Made by a program: the position numbers and the translations under genes
The notes under the pieces: generated by a model
The model's input: only the letters and a program-made list of their open reading frames with translations
Told to the model about the DNA's origin: nothing
The model's database searches: none
Part shown: piece after piece, positions 33,521 through 41,035 of the stretch
How the letters are laid out: each line of letters begins with the position of its first letter
Numbering within the stretch: position 1 is the first letter of the stretch
NCBI RefSeq assembly: GCF_001722335.1
Contig: NZ_MIHA01000032.1
Span: 1-43,328 of the forward strand
Origin: Mycolicibacterium flavescens
GTDB lineage: Bacteria; Actinomycetota; Actinomycetes; Mycobacteriales; Mycobacteriaceae
Reading direction: 5' to 3'
Length of the DNA stretch: 43,328 nucleotides

Positions 33521-34399
33521 ATGAGGCGGGTCGGCGTGATCGGCTTGGGCGGCATGGGTTCCGCGCTGGCGGCGTCACTTCTTGCGACGGACCATTACGT
33601 AGTCTGTTTCGACATTCGGCCCGACGTATTACGCCCAATTGTGGAGCTAGGCGCCGAGGCTGCTGCGGACGCGCGTGAGTTGGCCGGCGCATGTGATGTC
33701 GTTTTGACGTTCCTCCCGGGGCCGAGTCAGGTGCTGGAGGTGGCGCTCGGGTCGGAGCGAGGTGTCCTGGCCGGCCTTGCCGACGGGGCCGCCCTGCTGG
33801 ATATGTCGACCTGTAATCCCGAGGTCGCAGCAATCATCGGTCAGGCCTACGACGCGGCTGGGAGGCGTTTTGTCGATTGCCCCGTCAGCCGAAAGGCGCC
33901 GAACATGACCGTTCTGGTCGGAGGGCCAACCGGGGTGCTCGGCCCTGATGCCGATGTCCTCGCCGCCGTCTCGCGCACCTTGGTGTACTGCGGCCATCGA
34001 GGTGCGGGATATGCCACCAAGCTTCTCAACCAGCACATCAAGTACAGCTGGTACCTCGCTTCGGCGGAAGCCCTCTTAATCGCTGAGGCGATGGGATTGA
34101 ATGCCGGCGAGGTAGCCGACGCGATCGCGGAGTGCAGCGGGGGGGACTCGGGTCTCACCACGGCGGCGGCGTACTTCCGCCACGACACCGAGTCAGTTAG
34201 GAACCGCGCCCCCGCTAGCACCATTACGAAAGACACCGCGCTCGCGGAACGAATGGCGACGAACGCCGGTATCCGCAGCAGGACGCTTGAGCCCGTCGTG
34301 GACTTCTTCCAAAGTGTTGCGGCCTCGGAGTTTCGCGACCGTGCCTACCCCGAAAGCACAGAACTTCTTCAACGAATCCGGTCGATGCCTCCGAAGTGA
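33521..34399 (+). CDS. 3-hydroxyisobutyrate dehydrogenase / 6-phosphogluconate dehydrogenase-like NAD-binding protein
   Basis: This beta-hydroxyacid dehydrogenase of about 292 aa has the N-terminal Rossmann motif VGVIGLGGMGSALA and the catalytic-domain helix with Lys in GYATKLLNQHIKYS. The substrate-binding loop, normally DAPVSGG, reads DCPVSRKAPN, so the two glycines that hold the carboxylate are replaced by Arg-Lys; the specificity is probably unusual. The ATG at 33521 starts right at the Rossmann strand; a GTG at 33509 adds four residues. No strong Shine-Dalgarno is seen. It is probably an NAD-dependent oxidoreductase for a hydroxyacid intermediate. Confidence 0.85.
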   Translation: MRRVGVIGLGGMGSALAASLLATDHYVVCFDIRPDVLRPIVELGAEAAADARELAGACDVVLTFLPGPSQVLEVALGSERGVLAGLADGAALLDMSTCNPEVAAIIGQAYDAAGRRFVDCPVSRKAPNMTVLVGGPTGVLGPDADVLAAVSRTLVYCGHRGAGYATKLLNQHIKYSWYLASAEALLIAEAMGLNAGEVADAIAECSGGDSGLTTAAAYFRHDTESVRNRAPASTITKDTALAERMATNAGIRSRTLEPVVDFFQSVAASEFRDRAYPESTELLQRIRSMPPK

Positions 34400-34410
34400 A
34401 CCCCTACGTC

Positions 34411-34454
34411 TTGAGTGCGACCCCCGTCACGCTGTATAGCTAACTGAATTGTTA
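34411..34454 (+). promoter_or_regulatory. Candidate promoter and repressor site before MarR 2
   Basis: TTGAGT (34411-34416), an 18-base spacer and TATAGC (34435-34440) make a candidate promoter. TAAC and GTTA at 34441-34454 flank a central six bases just downstream of the -10, where an autoregulating MarR dimer would sit. A second -10-like TATGAT is at 34505-34510. The dyad is short, so this is tentative. Confidence 0.35.
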
Positions 34455-34564
34455 ACGGGCCGAATATCGGTGAGCGGAAAGAAAGACCACCGACCATTTG
34501 CCGGTATGATCGGCACCCGGTGGAGATGTCTGCCAAACCGCTGATCAACGTTGCAAGGGACTTC

Positions 34565-35083
34565 ATGAGTACCGAGAAGTTGACGATGGCCGAACAGGTC
34601 GCGGCCAAGACCCGCGAAGCCGGACCCGATCACGACCCCTCTTCGTTGGCGCTCCCGCTTGCGCTCTACCGTGCTGTGACCGCCTTCGGTCGGGTAGCCG
34701 TCGATGAGTTGACGCCGGTAGACCTCTCGATGAGCCAGTTCAACGTTCTGACCGTCCTGAAGCGCGCCGACGGGCCGATGACGATGGGCGCACTGGCCGA
34801 TTCTATTTCTGTACGCCAAGCCAGCCTGACGAGCGTGGTGGACACGCTGACCAAGGCAGGTTTTGTCACACGCAAGGTGAATCCCCGCGATCGGCGCTCG
34901 GTTGTGGTCGCGATATCGAAGAAGGGCGATCAGTTCATGACCGAGTTTCTGCCCGGTCATTACGACTTTCTGCAGAGACTCTTTGCCGGTATCAACCCGC
35001 GACACAGGCAGCAGCTGCTTGCACGACTGAACGAACTAATAGATTGCTTGGAGAACTACCCGAGTGGCCAGCGCACCTCCTGA
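34565..35083 (+). CDS. MarR family transcriptional regulator 2
   Basis: This MarR-type wHTH protein of about 172 aa has the HTH MTMGALADSISVRQASLTSVVDTLTKAG and the wing FVTRKVNPRDRRSVVVAISKKG. The core includes the conserved Asp-Arg-Arg of the wing. The ATG at 34565 has AAGGGA four bases upstream; in-frame starts at 34520 and 34526 would add 13-15 residues. It is the only regulator near the alpha-4 and alpha-5 clusters and may control one or both, sensing an aromatic ligand; a candidate operator precedes it. Confidence 0.9.
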   Translation: MSTEKLTMAEQVAAKTREAGPDHDPSSLALPLALYRAVTAFGRVAVDELTPVDLSMSQFNVLTVLKRADGPMTMGALADSISVRQASLTSVVDTLTKAGFVTRKVNPRDRRSVVVAISKKGDQFMTEFLPGHYDFLQRLFAGINPRHRQQLLARLNELIDCLENYPSGQRTS

Positions 35084-35534
35084 TCGGTCCCCGGGTATAG
35101 GACGGTCGACGCCGCTACGGTGCTGACGTCCACTCACCGGTCCTCGCTTGGCATCCACGGCTCCAACTGAGTGGTCTATCGGGTGCACTCAGGTAGTGAG
35201 TACTCCCGAGAAGAACGTTCGCTCGTCGGCTAGGTTGCGTCCGACCTTGGTGAAACGTGGCAGTCCGCGTGGCGTTCAGGGTTTGTCGCGAGGTGCGAAT
35301 GACATTGCGGCACAGAAAGAATTATTGATACGACGCTGCACGACCGCAGCGAAGAACTGTGTCGATGTGATGGTCGACAGTTTGCGTCGCCAGCCGCACC
35401 GCTGCGCCCGCTTGACGTGGGCATCGTCTCCCCTTCGAGAGTCCATTTACACAGGAGCCTAAATTTCTACCTTGCAGATATTCGTGAAGTATGATAAAAA
35501 CTGGGTACTGCACTGGCTGAGGGGACGTCGAAGG
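35084..35534. other. Intergenic region between MarR 2 and the alpha/beta hydrolase
   Basis: Only unconvincing readings occur here, including a 104-codon + strand frame (35148-35462) that is Arg/Ser-rich and has no domain or Shine-Dalgarno I recognise. The last 80 bp are AT-rich (TATGATAAAAA around 35491) and look like a promoter area for the hydrolase-alpha-5 operon. It might also hold a decayed gene. Confidence 0.4.
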
Positions 35535-36434
35535 TTGCATAAAGACGCTTCAATTTGTGTGAGCTTGCTTGGAGCGGAAACACGCTTCGTAGATGTCGAC
35601 GGCGTCCGTACCAGGACAATTCAGGCAGGGGAAGGTCCGGACCTCATTCTCATGCACGGGGGAGGCGGTCACGCCGAAGCCTTCGCCCGCAATGTGACGG
35701 CGCTGTCGCGTCATTTCCGAGTGCATGCGCTGGACCTGTTGGGTCACGGTCTCACCAGTGGTTGTGAGGTCGCCCCGAACCGTAAGGACTATGTCACTCA
35801 CCTACTCGGATACATGGACCAGGAAGGCATCGACCGAGCCCACCTGGTCGGCGAGTCGTTAGGAGGTTGGATCGCGGCGTGGACTGCGTTGGAACATCCC
35901 GACCGTGTCGACCGGTTGATCTACGTGTGCGGCGCGCGGTTGACGCTAGAGGTCGGCGCCGATGCCGAGGCTCGCACCGCTGCCGGGCGCGCAGAGCTTG
36001 CCCGGGTCACCCGGCAATTCCTGGCTGACCCGAGTCCGGCGAATGTGCGGGAGAGGATGGCGTGGCTTTTCCACCACCCTGACCGCGACCTGACCGATGA
36101 ACTGGTGGCGCTGCGGTGGGCGCTTTACCAGAGCGAAGAATCGCGGTCGGCACTGACGAACGCGACGGCGCCGCCCTCAGCGGCGACTGCTGAGGACAAT
36201 CTCACGGCTGAGCGATTAACCAGCTTGACCAGGCCCACGCTCGTGCTGTGGACGAGTCACAATCCCTCGGCGACGGTGGAATTCGGACGGCGGGCAGCCG
36301 AGCTAATTCCCGGCGCTGAATTCGCATTGATGGAGGATTGTGGCCATTGGCCGCAGTGGGAACGGCCGGAAGAGTTCAACCAAATCCTCACCAACTATCT
36401 TCAAGGTGATCGCGAGTCCCGAGGGCAACGTTGA
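35535..36434 (+). CDS. Alpha/beta hydrolase, meta-cleavage-product-hydrolase-like, with catalytic Asp replaced by Asn
   Basis: This alpha/beta hydrolase of about 299 aa shows the MCP-hydrolase pattern: oxyanion region LMHGGGGHAEAFARN, nucleophile Ser108 in GESLGG and base His271 in DCGHWPQWERPEEF. The acid normally in the G-x-x-D loop reads TSHNP here, putting Asn243 where Asp is expected. MCP hydrolases (BphD/HsaD) cleave C-C bonds of ring-fission products. The start is uncertain: TTG 35535 has a GGGG-type site about ten bases upstream, while TTG 35472 and GTG 35559 are alternatives. It overlaps alpha-5 by TGATG, so it is co-translated with that oxygenase. Confidence 0.82.
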   Translation: MHKDASICVSLLGAETRFVDVDGVRTRTIQAGEGPDLILMHGGGGHAEAFARNVTALSRHFRVHALDLLGHGLTSGCEVAPNRKDYVTHLLGYMDQEGIDRAHLVGESLGGWIAAWTALEHPDRVDRLIYVCGARLTLEVGADAEARTAAGRAELARVTRQFLADPSPANVRERMAWLFHHPDRDLTDELVALRWALYQSEESRSALTNATAPPSAATAEDNLTAERLTSLTRPTLVLWTSHNPSATVEFGRRAAELIPGAEFALMEDCGHWPQWERPEEFNQILTNYLQGDRESRGQR

Positions 36435-37750
36435 TGGAGACAATCGGTTCCAAAACCGGCCCGGCGCTGCCGATAGACTCCTCGGCCTTCTACGACGAGG
36501 CGGTGTACCAGCGGGAACTCGACTCCATCTTCAAGCGGTCGTGGCTATTCGTCGGCCACGAGTCCATGATCCCCAAGCCCGGTGACTTCCGCACAACCTA
36601 TATGGCCGACGACGCCGTGATCGTATGCCGGGACAAGGAATCTCGTGTTCGTGTGCTGCTGAACAAATGTCGGCACCGGGGCAATAAAGTCTGTCAGTTC
36701 GACAAGGGCAACGCGAACATCTTTCACTGCAGCTATCACGGCTGGAGTTACGACACTGCCGGACGGCTGCGCAGTGTTCCGCTAGCCGAGAGCGCCTACG
36801 GGCCGCAGTTCGATAAGGCCAGCATGGGCCTCGTCTCCCCCCGGGTAGCTACCTACAAAGGACTTATCTTTGCTTGCTGGGATCAGTCGGCGCCGCCGCT
36901 GGAAGAATATCTGGGGGAGGGCCTGCTGTGGTACCTCGACAACTTTCTACTCGACTGTGACCCCAACGGCCTGCAGGTCGTTCCCGGCCTGCACCGCTAC
37001 CTCATGCCCGTCAACTGGAAGTTGTTGGCCGAGAACTTCGGCGGCGACCAGTATCACTTCGCTGCCACTCACGGATCGGTTTCCGCACTGTCGAAAGCTG
37101 GGCAGACTGCCCGCATCAACTTTTCGATAGACGAGGGGCAGCACTACAGCGTGGTTCTCGACGGCTGCGCGCCCCATGGGTTGCTGCAACTGGCAGTCGG
37201 TAAGAATTTCTATCAGGACGATCTCGCCCAAGCCGAAACGCTGGGTACCGAAGCAGTCGACTGGCTAACCGAGCGGCAGCGCCTGCAAGACGAGCGGTTG
37301 GCGACATCCCCCGTGCAGCCCTACAGCTTTCACGTAGCCAATATCTTCCCAAACTTCAGCATGATTGGCATGGGCACGGCCTTTTACGGTCGGGGATTCA
37401 TCATGTGGCAGCCTCGGGGACCGCGGTTGACCGAGGTTTGGGAGTGGTGTCTGGTGGAAAGCTCCGCGCCCCGTGCTGTCAAGGAACGCATGGTCTTCGT
37501 CTTGAGTCAGCGGCAATCGGCGGCCGGTCTCGTGACGCCCGATGATCACGAAAACTTCGAACGATTGTCTGACGCCCTTGACACCGGAGTCGCCCGGGAT
37601 GTGCCGTTCAACTACTCACTCGGCGAGGACGTCGAACCAATGGAGTCGCTGGTTGCGGAGTTACCCGGCAATGTCAGGCCGCAGATCAGCGAAGCCTACC
37701 AGCGCGAGTTCTATCGGCACTGGCACCGAACTATGACGGAGCCGGCCTAG
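36434..37750 (+). CDS. Rieske ring-hydroxylating oxygenase, alpha subunit 5
   Basis: This catalytic alpha subunit has 438 aa. Rieske ligands are Cys79-x-His81 (CRHRG) and Cys99-x2-His102 (CSYHGW, with Ser for the usual Pro). The iron site is Asp205, His208 and His213 in NFGGDQYHFAATH, and the third ligand lies in VTPDDHENF. The ATG at 36434 shares a base with the hydrolase stop and has GAGGG eight bases upstream. It is followed two bases later by beta-5 and then by a Pht4-like dihydrodiol dehydrogenase, suggesting a phthalate-dioxygenase-like reaction on an aryl carboxylate, although true phthalate 4,5-dioxygenases lack a beta subunit. Confidence 0.93.
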   Translation: METIGSKTGPALPIDSSAFYDEAVYQRELDSIFKRSWLFVGHESMIPKPGDFRTTYMADDAVIVCRDKESRVRVLLNKCRHRGNKVCQFDKGNANIFHCSYHGWSYDTAGRLRSVPLAESAYGPQFDKASMGLVSPRVATYKGLIFACWDQSAPPLEEYLGEGLLWYLDNFLLDCDPNGLQVVPGLHRYLMPVNWKLLAENFGGDQYHFAATHGSVSALSKAGQTARINFSIDEGQHYSVVLDGCAPHGLLQLAVGKNFYQDDLAQAETLGTEAVDWLTERQRLQDERLATSPVQPYSFHVANIFPNFSMIGMGTAFYGRGFIMWQPRGPRLTEVWEWCLVESSAPRAVKERMVFVLSQRQSAAGLVTPDDHENFERLSDALDTGVARDVPFNYSLGEDVEPMESLVAELPGNVRPQISEAYQREFYRHWHRTMTEPA

Positions 37751-37752
37751 CC

Positions 37753-38265
37753 ATGGAGACCAGCCAGTTGGACGTGGAACTGCGGCTGCGAATAAACGAA
37801 TTCTATGCGCGGGAGACCATGCTTCTCGATGATGGGCGGCTGGACGAGTGGCTGGGCTTATTGGCGCCGGATGTCAGATACACGATGCCATTCCCAGAGT
37901 CCAGCACGCATCCGGTCGACGATGATGACGGCCTACCGCCGTTTCTGTTGTTCAACGACGACTACGAATCGCTGAAGCTGAGAATTGCCCGGCTGGCTAC
38001 TGGGCTCGCCCCCGGGGAAACTCCACGCACGATCACTCAGCGCATAGTCAGCGACATCCTGGTCACCGATGTATCCGATCAAGAGCTGAGCGTCCGATCC
38101 AGCGTCATGGTGTTTCTCGTACGCCACGAACGCCACGAGAGCTTCTTCATCGGCAAGCGACAAGACGTTCTACGCCGAGACGAAGACTCGTGCCTGCTGC
38201 TGGCCGCCCGGGACATCACCCTGGCTCATAGCGTTCTTCCACGAGCGATTTCGATCTTCTTCTAA
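37753..38265 (+). CDS. Ring-hydroxylating dioxygenase beta subunit 5
   Basis: The 170 aa beta subunit has ELRLRINEFYARETMLLDDGRLDEWLGLLAPDVRYTMPF, the central TITQRIVSDILVTDV strand and the C-terminal ARDITLAHSVLPRAISIFF. The ATG at 37753 is two bases after the alpha-5 stop. It forms the alpha3beta3 enzyme with alpha-5. A gap of 36 bp separates it from the dehydrogenase that follows, so all are probably one transcript. Confidence 0.93.
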   Translation: METSQLDVELRLRINEFYARETMLLDDGRLDEWLGLLAPDVRYTMPFPESSTHPVDDDDGLPPFLLFNDDYESLKLRIARLATGLAPGETPRTITQRIVSDILVTDVSDQELSVRSSVMVFLVRHERHESFFIGKRQDVLRRDEDSCLLLAARDITLAHSVLPRAISIFF

Positions 38266-38301
38266 TGCCCAGTCGTCCACAAGCCCTCAGTTAGGTCGCA
38301 C

Positions 38302-39531
38302 ATGACAGATGTCGCGTCACGCGAGCTCGGCCTAGGATTTCTCGGAATCGGTCAGGCAGTCGCCCGAATCTTCCAGCAGTACCCGGACATGTCGACGCTG
38401 CCGTATCGGGTTGTGGCGGCTGCGGATACCCGATCACACTCGCTCGCCCGCTTCGCCAACGAGTTTTCCGGCCAGACCTACACGAACGCAGAGCAACTGT
38501 GTGCCGATCCAAGCGTGGACGTCGTCTACATCGCCACCCCTCCCGAGCTGCATCGGGAGCATGCGCTAATGGCCGCACATTACGGAAAACACATGATCGT
38601 CGAAAAGCCGTTGGCCATGTCGATCGACGATTGCACTGCAATGGTCGAGGCGGCCCAGGCAGCGGGCGTACAGCTGATGGCCGGCCACACACACAGCTTT
38701 GACGCGCCGGTGCGAGCGATGGCCGAACTTGTCGGCAGTGGCGAACTCGGCGAGTTGCTCATGGTCAACACCTGGAACTTCAATGACTTCAATCGGCGAC
38801 CGTGGCCTACTTCGGAATTGCGCTCGACCAGCGGGCCAGTTCTCAACCAGGGGCCCCATCAGGTCGATATCGTGCGGCAAATAGTCGGCGGTTTGGCCAG
38901 AACAGTGCGTGCGTCGACAATATGGGACGACGTCCGGAAATGCGTCGGGGGATACACCTGTCATCTCGGATTCAAATCAGGAGCTTCCGCCACGCTCGTC
39001 TATGACGCGCGAGCTTTCTTCGACGTCGCGGAGTTGCACTCGTGGGTGGCAGAAGACGGCGGCCGCCGCAGCCCCCAAGCCAACCAGCGAGTAGCCAACA
39101 ACTTCGCTGCGCTCAGTCAGAACCCTGACCACCTTGAAGTCGCACTGGAAGCTCAGAAGGAACAGGGCCGCTACGGTGCTGCGACGACGACCGAAGAGTC
39201 ACAGGAGCTGTGGGGTTACTCCGCCCCCGGAGAGATCATCCACCACCCCTACTTCGGCCTGACCGTGGTTTCCTGCGAACGCGGCGCGATCAGGCAGTCG
39301 CCCGACGGGCTGGTGGTGTACGGGCAGAACGGATTGCAGGAAATACCGGTCGCGCGCACCATGCGGGGCAGGGCCGCAGAGTTGGCTGAACTACATCGGG
39401 CGATCACTGAGGACCGCCCTGTTCAGCACGACGGTCGCTGGGGGCGCGCGACGCTAGAAGTATGTTTCGCCATCCTGCAGTCGGCCTACGAAGATCGCGA
39501 AGTCGTTCTCTCCCACCAGGTATCGCTGTGA
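38302..39531 (+). CDS. Gfo/Idh/MocA-family oxidoreductase, Pht4 (phthalate dihydrodiol dehydrogenase)-like
   Basis: This 409 aa NAD(P)-dependent oxidoreductase has the N-terminal Rossmann domain (LGLGFLGIGQAVARIF), the signature EKP with Lys102, and the second-domain motif NQGPHQVDIVRQIVGG. Length and the blocks DVVYIATP, GHTHSFDAPVRAMAELVGSG and FNDFNRRPW resemble 4,5-dihydroxyphthalate dihydrodiol dehydrogenases (Pht4) more than glucose-fructose oxidoreductases. The ATG is at 38302. Placed after an oxygenase alpha/beta pair it probably rearomatises the cis-dihydrodiol. The exact ring and position are not determined by the sequence. Confidence 0.85.
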   Translation: MTDVASRELGLGFLGIGQAVARIFQQYPDMSTLPYRVVAAADTRSHSLARFANEFSGQTYTNAEQLCADPSVDVVYIATPPELHREHALMAAHYGKHMIVEKPLAMSIDDCTAMVEAAQAAGVQLMAGHTHSFDAPVRAMAELVGSGELGELLMVNTWNFNDFNRRPWPTSELRSTSGPVLNQGPHQVDIVRQIVGGLARTVRASTIWDDVRKCVGGYTCHLGFKSGASATLVYDARAFFDVAELHSWVAEDGGRRSPQANQRVANNFAALSQNPDHLEVALEAQKEQGRYGAATTTEESQELWGYSAPGEIIHHPYFGLTVVSCERGAIRQSPDGLVVYGQNGLQEIPVARTMRGRAAELAELHRAITEDRPVQHDGRWGRATLEVCFAILQSAYEDREVVLSHQVSL

Positions 39532-39550
39532 CTTCAGATGAGGAGAAATC

Positions 39551-40504
39551 GTGGGTGAGATTGTAGCCGGTTACGCGTCGTCCCATGCCTTCACTTTCAT
39601 CCCGCCTCCCAGGTGGGAAGGCTTCCGCATAAAGAACAGGCAAAGCTACACATTGCGACGCGGTAAGACCCCACCTCGCCTGAGGAAAGACGAAGAACCA
39701 TTCGACGACGCTGCGGCGCGTTACGCGCACATCGAGAACGGGCTTCAAAGGCTGCGTGACAGCATCAGACAAGACCGACTGGATTGCCTGATCATCATCG
39801 GTGATGACCAGAACGAGAACTTCGACGGTTCGGCACTGCCCCAGATAGCCATCCACACAGGAGATGGGTTCACAGTGTCTGACCGCTTCTTGCCAGACGC
39901 GCGGTTTTGGAAAAGTTCGCCCGAGCTCAGTAAGGACTTGAGTGAGCACACTGTCGAGGCGGGGTTCGACGTCGCCACCGTTGTCGATTTCCGTGAGACC
40001 ACCTTGCACTCACACGCCCATGGCGAGATTGTGGCCAATATCCTTGGAGACCACCAAATCCCAGTGGTGTTGGTATTCCTCAATGCCGTTCACGTGCCGT
40101 CGTTGTCGCCTAAACGGTGCTTCGCGCTCGGCCGCGCGATTGCCGACGCCGTGCGGTCACGCCGCCCTGCAGACGAGAGGATAGGTCTTTACGCGTCCGG
40201 TGGACTTTCACACTTCACTGCCGGCTTTCCGTGGGCTGCCTACGATGGGCCGCGCGTTCACGGTTCAATCGACGACGAATTCGATCGCCGCACCCTGAAG
40301 TGCCTCGCTACCGGAAACGGCTACGAGCTGAGCAAACTGACCAGCGAAGACCTGCTCAACTCTGGCAACATCGAGCTGAGATCGTGGATATGTGCTGTCG
40401 GCGCAGTCGGCGGCAACACGCCATGGGCCAGCGTCTATGAGCCCATTCCCCGCGCCCTGATGGGAATGGCCGTCGCCTGGACGAACTGCGAAGTCACTGT
40501 TTAG
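39551..40504 (+). CDS. LigB-type (class III) extradiol aromatic ring-opening dioxygenase
   Basis: The 317 aa protein has the LigB layout. His12 (YASSHAF) is at the same residue number as the iron ligand of LigB, Glu275 (NIELRSW) fits the third ligand, and His221 in ASGGLSHF is the catalytic acid-base. The second iron ligand, His in the usual N-D-H motif, reads GDDQ (Gln87), a substitution seen in some DODA-type relatives as far as I recall. The family cleaves catechols with extradiol chemistry. The start is GTG at 39551, 19 bp after the dehydrogenase, with GAGGAGA upstream. It probably opens the ring formed by the alpha-5 and Pht4-like steps. Confidence 0.82.
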   Translation: MGEIVAGYASSHAFTFIPPPRWEGFRIKNRQSYTLRRGKTPPRLRKDEEPFDDAAARYAHIENGLQRLRDSIRQDRLDCLIIIGDDQNENFDGSALPQIAIHTGDGFTVSDRFLPDARFWKSSPELSKDLSEHTVEAGFDVATVVDFRETTLHSHAHGEIVANILGDHQIPVVLVFLNAVHVPSLSPKRCFALGRAIADAVRSRRPADERIGLYASGGLSHFTAGFPWAAYDGPRVHGSIDDEFDRRTLKCLATGNGYELSKLTSEDLLNSGNIELRSWICAVGAVGGNTPWASVYEPIPRALMGMAVAWTNCEVTV

Positions 40505-40924
40505 CGCGTCGAACGTGAGGCACGCGAAATTTGATTCGGCGGGTGTGTGGGTTATCCGCAGACCTCCTCGACGTTTGCACTGAGAACCCCCACGGTCGAC
40601 GGAAGATGTCGTCGGCCGTGACCCTGGGACGAGGGCATGTCTGCCCACCCTCTGGCCCAGTCAACCGGCAGCACCGTGGGGCGACCGAGACTTCGCTCGC
40701 GAAAGGGTATGTGTCCCAATGTCGTTGTTGCGCCGCCTGCGCGGACAATAGACCCACACCGAAACCAGAGTCTCTGTTTTACAGAGTAGATTTCTGTTAT
40801 ACAGTAAGGCTATTAGGTACAGCGCCTAACTGCGTGGAAGTGATTGCTCGTGGTTAACGATGCCCTTCTGCTTCGGGGCCTCAACAGCCCAAGCTCCATA
40901 AGAACGGACAAGGAGGCGAACCGG
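40505..40924. other. Intergenic/promoter region before the class II aldolase genes
   Basis: I see no gene I can support in these 420 bp; a 108-codon + frame (40531-40857) has no recognisable motif or Shine-Dalgarno. The right half is AT-richer and carries two tandem palindromes (40772-40804). At 40911-40916 there is a strong AGGAGG that serves the small ORF starting at 40925. Confidence 0.5.
40772..40804 (+). promoter_or_regulatory. Tandem palindromic operator, CTGTnnnACAG twice
   Basis: CTCTGT-TTT-ACAGAG (40772-40786) is a perfect palindrome, and CTGT-TAT-ACAG (40794-40804) repeats the core CTGTnnnACAG. Their centres are 20 bp apart, about two helical turns, so both dimers would sit on the same face of the DNA. 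The tandem arrangement is typical of a cooperative repressor, for example of the TetR, GntR or IclR type. It most likely controls the small ORF, class II aldolase, bphB-like and bphC-like genes downstream. The regulator is not encoded nearby. Confidence 0.6.
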
Positions 40925-41035
40925 ATGGCCATTTACGCTGCCAGCACCGCCCATCGCAGTTTGGGTAAGGCATCCGCAGACTTCGCTGTCGTCGTCAAGG
41001 ACGGCGTCGACACCGAAACCCCGAGCTGGCGATGA
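40925..41035 (+). CDS. Small ORF of 36 codons, hypothetical
   Basis: The 36-residue product begins MAIYAASTAHRSLGKASADF and ends in TETPSWR. It has one of the best ribosome sites of the window, AGGAGG at 40911-40916 eight bases before the ATG, and its stop overlaps the class II aldolase ATG (ATGA). Both suggest real translation and coupling. It is short, soluble and has no Cys, signal or membrane segment. It could be a leader peptide that couples translation to the aldolase, or a small accessory protein. I do not recognise a family. A longer reading from 40844 exists but lacks a ribosome site. Confidence 0.5.
   Translation: MAIYAASTAHRSLGKASADFAVVVKDGVDTETPSWR

Noticed and set aside
35148..35462. 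104-codon + frame in the gap before the alpha/beta hydrolase
   Set aside because: Arg/Ser-rich with no recognisable fold or ribosome site; a decayed gene is possible but not supported.
40531..40857. 108-codon + frame in the gap before the class II aldolase
   Set aside because: It overlaps the tandem palindromes and shows no motif.
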